Below are positions 61,150 through 64,000 of a stretch of 64,000 nt of DNA, one piece after another. A program made the translations under genes and the position numbers. How positions within the stretch are numbered: the first letter of the stretch is position 1; the number at the start of each line of letters is the position of its first letter. The stretch lies in contig LN874946.1 of the NCBI GenBank assembly GCA_001282665.1, positions 66,923-130,922 of the forward strand, written 5' to 3'. The stretch is from Clostridiales bacterium mt11 (lineage in GTDB: Bacteria; Bacillota; Clostridia; Tissierellales; Tepidimicrobiaceae). The notes below the pieces were generated by a model. It was not told the origin of the DNA and made no database searches. It saw only the letters and a list, made by a program, of their open reading frames with translations.

Positions 61150-61347
61150 ATGGCAGCTAAAAAAGAGATTCAATCAGAACTCATAACGATTGAAGAATTA
61201 AAGTTAAAACACAAAGTTAAAAATGAAATTTATGAAGGGGTAAAAGCTTTCAAAGGATGGTCTGAAGGCAAAAAGGTAACCGAAAAGGAGTTTTTAGAAT
61301 CTGTTAGAAACTTTTTAGGTGCCCCAATAGATAAGGTGGTGAAATAG
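61150..61347 (+). CDS. Small phage protein in the tail module
   Basis: A 65-residue protein (MAAKKEIQSELITIEELKLKHKVKNE) located just before the sheath gene, like Mu gp38. Its stop meets the sheath start without a gap. Unknown function. Confidence 0.65.
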   Translation: MAAKKEIQSELITIEELKLKHKVKNEIYEGVKAFKGWSEGKKVTEKEFLESVRNFLGAPIDKVVK

Positions 61348-62769
61348 ATGGGCAACCTTGGAGATGTAAGAGTTCACATAGAAGATGGCGGGCTTGGGCT
61401 TTCGACTGTAAATAGTGATGGAATACATGTCAAAATTGGGGTTTCTACAGCAGAAAAAAATAAAATGACAGTAATAAATTCAACCATGAAAGTTGACAAA
61501 ATTAGAGAAAAGCTTGGATATAGCCCCTTAACAAATGCTTGTTTAGATAGTATTCAAGCTGGAGCAGGAACAATGTATTGCATACCAACAGAGGGAACTA
61601 TACCAGGGGAAATTGGACAGATAAAATTTATAGGTTCAGGAGAAGCAGGACATAAAGTTATAGGAAAGCCTAATAATGACTATGAAATAGTATTAGAGAT
61701 ACTTTCCAGCGGTGCCTTAAATGAAGCTACTTATAGATATTCAATTGACGGTGGAGATAGTTTTACAGGAGAAAAAACAATTCCTATGGAAGGAAAAGTT
61801 GAAGTTTACAACACTGGACTAACAATAGAATTTACTGAATCAGTTGAACCAACAAAAAGCTTTGTAACGGGAGACATTTACACATTTAGGACTACTGCTC
61901 CAAAGATGTCCAATCAAGAAGTATTGGAAGCTTTGGAAGTTGTACAAGATTTAACGTTAGAATTTGAGTATATACACATAGTAGGAGAATCTGATATGGC
62001 TATGTGGGCAGCGGTAGCAGCAAAAACAGATAATTTATTCAATACCTATTTCAAACCTGTATTTGCAGTTTGTGAAGCTAGAAATAAAAAAGAAGGTGAA
62101 TCACTAGATGAATATGTACAAAGTCTAATACAAGCAAGAAACAAAGTAACTAACTATAGATTACAAATAGTAGCAGCAAGAAGTGAAATGGCAGCATTAG
62201 ATGGAACTACAAGGGATTCAAATGGCGGAGGAATTATTACCGGACTTTATCCAAAAGCTAAAGTTTCCCGATCCATTGGTGAAGTTAGAGAGTTCCCACT
62301 AAACAGTGTCATTAAATTAAAACCTGAAGGTATAGAACCTTATATACCATTACTTGATGAAGCCAAGTTTGTGACTTTTAGAAAGTATATAGGATTAGAA
62401 GGGTTCTATGTAACTAACGCAAGGATGGCGGCTATAGATGGCTCTGATTATCAATATGCTGAGATAGTTAGAACTGCTAATAAAGCAGTAAGGGAAATAA
62501 GGAAACAATCTCTCTTTAATATGCAAATACAAATTGATCCTACAGATGTAGATGGAACAATTGAAGAATTTAGAGAATTTATACAAATACCCCTAGAGAG
62601 AATGGTAGAGGATAAAGAAATAGTATCAGGAAGAATAATAATACCTGAAGGACAAGATATCTTAGGAACTTCAAAAATAAAAGTAAAAGCCAAAGTTGTA
62701 CCAATGGCAATTCTAAGAGAAATTGAAGTAGAGTTTGCTATGGAAAATCCTTTTAGGAAATCTGCATAA
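61348..62769 (+). CDS. Tail sheath protein (DUF2586)
   Basis: The 473-residue protein starts GNLGDVRVHIEDGGLGLSTVNSDGIHVKIGVS, has GVSTAEKNKM, EYIHIVGESDMAMWAAVA and TVRTANKAVREIRKQSLFN-like C-terminal conserved blocks of DUF2586 sheaths. It forms the contractile tail cover. Ribosome site GGTGGTG lies before the ATG. Confidence 0.9.
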   Translation: MGNLGDVRVHIEDGGLGLSTVNSDGIHVKIGVSTAEKNKMTVINSTMKVDKIREKLGYSPLTNACLDSIQAGAGTMYCIPTEGTIPGEIGQIKFIGSGEAGHKVIGKPNNDYEIVLEILSSGALNEATYRYSIDGGDSFTGEKTIPMEGKVEVYNTGLTIEFTESVEPTKSFVTGDIYTFRTTAPKMSNQEVLEALEVVQDLTLEFEYIHIVGESDMAMWAAVAAKTDNLFNTYFKPVFAVCEARNKKEGESLDEYVQSLIQARNKVTNYRLQIVAARSEMAALDGTTRDSNGGGIITGLYPKAKVSRSIGEVREFPLNSVIKLKPEGIEPYIPLLDEAKFVTFRKYIGLEGFYVTNARMAAIDGSDYQYAEIVRTANKAVREIRKQSLFNMQIQIDPTDVDGTIEEFREFIQIPLERMVEDKEIVSGRIIIPEGQDILGTSKIKVKAKVVPMAILREIEVEFAMENPFRKSA

Positions 62770-62786
62770 GATAGGATGGTGATAAT

Positions 62787-63221
62787 GTGAAAGTAAATGG
62801 TAAGAGATATGACTGGGCAGATGTAGATATAAAACTCCCTGGATTAGGGGACATTGAGGTATTAGAAATAAGCTATGATGATGAACTAGAAAAAGAATTG
62901 CAGTATGGCAGGGGTTCAAAACCAAAGGGTTACGGAACAGGCAACTATAAACCAAATGCAAAGCTATCCTTATCCAGGGAAGAATTTAATAAGATCCTTG
63001 AGTATTGCAAGAAACAAAAGATGGCATTGTATGAAGTTGAAATTCCAAAGATTATAGTTAGTTATGCAAATGATAATTATCCGATAGTGACTGATGTATT
63101 ACCAAATGTATCTTTTTCAAAAAACTCTGCTAAAGCTGCTCAAGGAGATAAAAGTATAAAAGTAGATTTAGATTTATTGGTTTCAGGTGTAATAATTTGG
63201 AATGGTGTTAAAGCAATATAA
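62787..63221 (+). CDS. Tail tube protein
   Basis: The 144-residue protein (GTG start after GGATGGTGA) has RYDWADVDIKLPGLGDIEVLEISYDDELEKELQYGRGSKPKGYGTGNYKPNAKLSLSREE, a tube pattern paired with the sheath gene, followed by PNVSFSKNSAKAAQGDKSIKVDLDL. It forms the inner tube. Confidence 0.88.
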   Translation: MKVNGKRYDWADVDIKLPGLGDIEVLEISYDDELEKELQYGRGSKPKGYGTGNYKPNAKLSLSREEFNKILEYCKKQKMALYEVEIPKIIVSYANDNYPIVTDVLPNVSFSKNSAKAAQGDKSIKVDLDLLVSGVIIWNGVKAI

Positions 63222-63256
63222 TCGCAAGATAATTTTCAAAAAAAGGAGTGTTTTAA

Positions 63257-63595
63257 ATGGATGATATGAAAAAGACAAGAGTGCAGGAGCTAAAAGAAAA
63301 ATACGGGGACATATATCAAATTACATCAACTGTAGTTGATAGTGAAGGAGAAGACAAGGAAATCCACTTTATCTTCAGAAAACCTTCAACAAAGGACTAT
63401 GATAGGTTCATAAAGGATGCTTCAAAGAAACCTTCACAAGCATTTAAAAATTTAGTTATATCGGGAGTTGTAGATGAAGATAAAGAAGGGCTAAAGAAAA
63501 TACTAGAAGAATACCCAGCAGCCGCTTCATCTATTGCAAAAGAATATTTGAGACTCATGGGTCTTAGTGATACCACAAATTTAACGATACTATAG
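63257..63595 (+). CDS. Tail assembly chaperone (zero-frame product)
   Basis: The 112-residue protein (DDMKKTRVQELKEKYGDIYQITS, RKPSTKDYDRFIKDASKKPSQAFKNLV) matches tail chaperones that prevent tape-measure aggregation. Its end holds the slippery heptamer AAATTTA at 63577-63583, and the minus-one frame continues downstream. AAAAAGGAG precedes the ATG. Confidence 0.85.
   Translation: MDDMKKTRVQELKEKYGDIYQITSTVVDSEGEDKEIHFIFRKPSTKDYDRFIKDASKKPSQAFKNLVISGVVDEDKEGLKKILEEYPAAASSIAKEYLRLMGLSDTTNLTIL
63577..63583 (+). promoter_or_regulatory. Programmed -1 ribosomal frameshift site
   Basis: AAATTTA in the X-XXY-YYZ pattern, read as ACA AAT TTA in the zero frame. A shift by -1 leads to AAC GAT ACT and the extended frame. 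This is the canonical slippery heptamer. Confidence 0.8.
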
Positions 63596-63798
63596 ATAAG
63601 AAATTCGATGAGATAAAAGAAGATGGAGTAGCTTATGGAGGACTTCTTATCTATAGTTTTTTAGGAATCAAATTAGAAAAAGTTTATGAAATGAACATTG
63701 ATGAATTTGCACTAAATGTAGCAAAGGCAAAGATAGCAAGAGAAATGAGAAGGGATGTATTTATAGAAGCTTTAAATGAAGTGTTTGGTGAAGAATAA
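63583..63798 (+). CDS. Frameshift extension of the tail chaperone (GT part)
   Basis: The -1 frame opens at 63571 after TAG and TGA codons and has no useful start codon. It reads NDTIDKKFDEIKEDGVAYGG, then LIYSFLGIKLEKVYEMN, DEFALNVAKAKIAREMRRDVF, to TAA at 63796-63798. Fused at codon 109 of the zero frame, the product would be 180 residues. This matches the G and GT (Mu gp41/41') arrangement. Confidence 0.8.
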   Translation, partial: NDTIDKKFDEIKEDGVAYGGLLIYSFLGIKLEKVYEMNIDEFALNVAKAKIAREMRRDVFIEALNEVFGEE

Positions 63799-63801
63799 AA
63801 A

Positions 63802-63826
63802 AAGAAACCTAAAAAGTAGGTTTCTT
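63802..63826. terminator. Symmetrical hairpin between convergent genes
   Basis: AAGAAACCTA (63802-63811) pairs with TAGGTTTCTT (63817-63826) with a 5-nt loop. It ends the chaperone gene and also the end of the minus-strand gene, so it may work both ways. Confidence 0.7.
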
Positions 63827-64000
63827 AAATCTAATGAGATCCCAATATAATTTTGCAGCATTTTTTACTTCTTTCCACACTGAATTAGTTTTTCTAAAAT
63901 CTTTTGGGAGATCGTGTTTTGCTATATAACAACCCAAATATATATAATATGGAACGCAAAATAAAAACAAGATAATGAAAAATGGTACTATAGCACAAAC
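63809..64000 (-). CDS. C-terminal part of an unknown membrane protein on the opposite strand
   Basis: The minus strand from the window end reads 63 residues to a TAG at 63809-63811: a hydrophobic helix (IVPFFIILFLFCVPYYIYLGCYIA) then a charged tail ending LYWDLIRFKKPTF. It faces the tail genes, between the chaperone and the expected tape-measure gene. A moron expressed in the lysogen is likely by layout. Only the end is visible, so its family is unknown. Confidence 0.6.
   Translation of the reverse strand, partial: VCAIVPFFIILFLFCVPYYIYLGCYIAKHDLPKDFRKTNSVWKEVKNAAKLYWDLIRFKKPTF

Overview
The window looks like the chromosome of a low-GC, strictly anaerobic Firmicute of clostridial or Tissierellales type. 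This is an inference from AT-rich DNA with strong Shine-Dalgarno sites, a complete rnfCDGEAB operon, a selDAB selenocysteine cluster, and the maf-radC-mreBCD-minCD-rplU-prp-rpmA-obgE order known from Bacillus and Clostridia. No rRNA, tRNA or CRISPR array was seen.

Layout. (1) 1-2.4 kb: the tail of a RAYT-like transposase, two matching REP hairpins, an AlkD-like DNA repair gene and dinB. (2) 2.6-7.8 kb: the Rnf ferredoxin:NAD oxidoreductase operon with its own leader and terminator. (3) 8.0-17.9 kb: a NusG-II protein, a Gx-family membrane protein, maf, radC, mreBCD, a very long PBP2 and minCDE. (4) 17.9-21.1 kb: an IS982-type insertion, then a lipoprotein with two FMN-binding domains and its likely flavin transferase ApbE. 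(5) 21.2-33.2 kb: a SpoIVFA-like degenerate M23 protein, two radical-SAM-associated genes, an RNase G gene broken by two in-frame stops, the L21 leader with rplU-prp-rpmA, obgE, nadD-yqeK-LCP-rsfS, ridA and convergent dacA. (6) 33.3-39.1 kb: comEA, selD (itself with an in-frame UGA for selenocysteine), selA, selB and an orphan response regulator. (7) 39.5 kb to the window end: a Mu-like transposable prophage. Its repressor region is divergent from the early genes and is interrupted by an IS110 element with a candidate bridge RNA. Next come the DDE transposase, MuB-like ATPase, Gam, gp16, a Mor-like activator, a lysis block, terminase, portal, head, sheath, tube and a tail chaperone with a -1 frameshift signal. 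The right end lies outside the window.

How the genes work together. Rnf, the FMN lipoprotein, ApbE, and the NusG-II and Gx proteins could form a membrane and extracytosolic flavin electron-transfer set. MreBCD, PBP2 and Min control cell shape and division. SelD, SelA and SelB make and decode selenocysteine, and SelD appears to need that pathway for its own translation. The prophage carries several unexplained RNA-like structures and unrecognised small genes. The most unusual signals are the IS110 bridge-RNA fold (43318-43486), a three-way RNA fold before the Mu transposase (44254-44360), the double-stop RNase G (24515-25744), the phased repeats at the probable left phage end (39557-39584), and a membrane protein gene on the opposite strand inside the tail module (63809 to the window end). 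All assignments are by reading the sequence; no database search was run.
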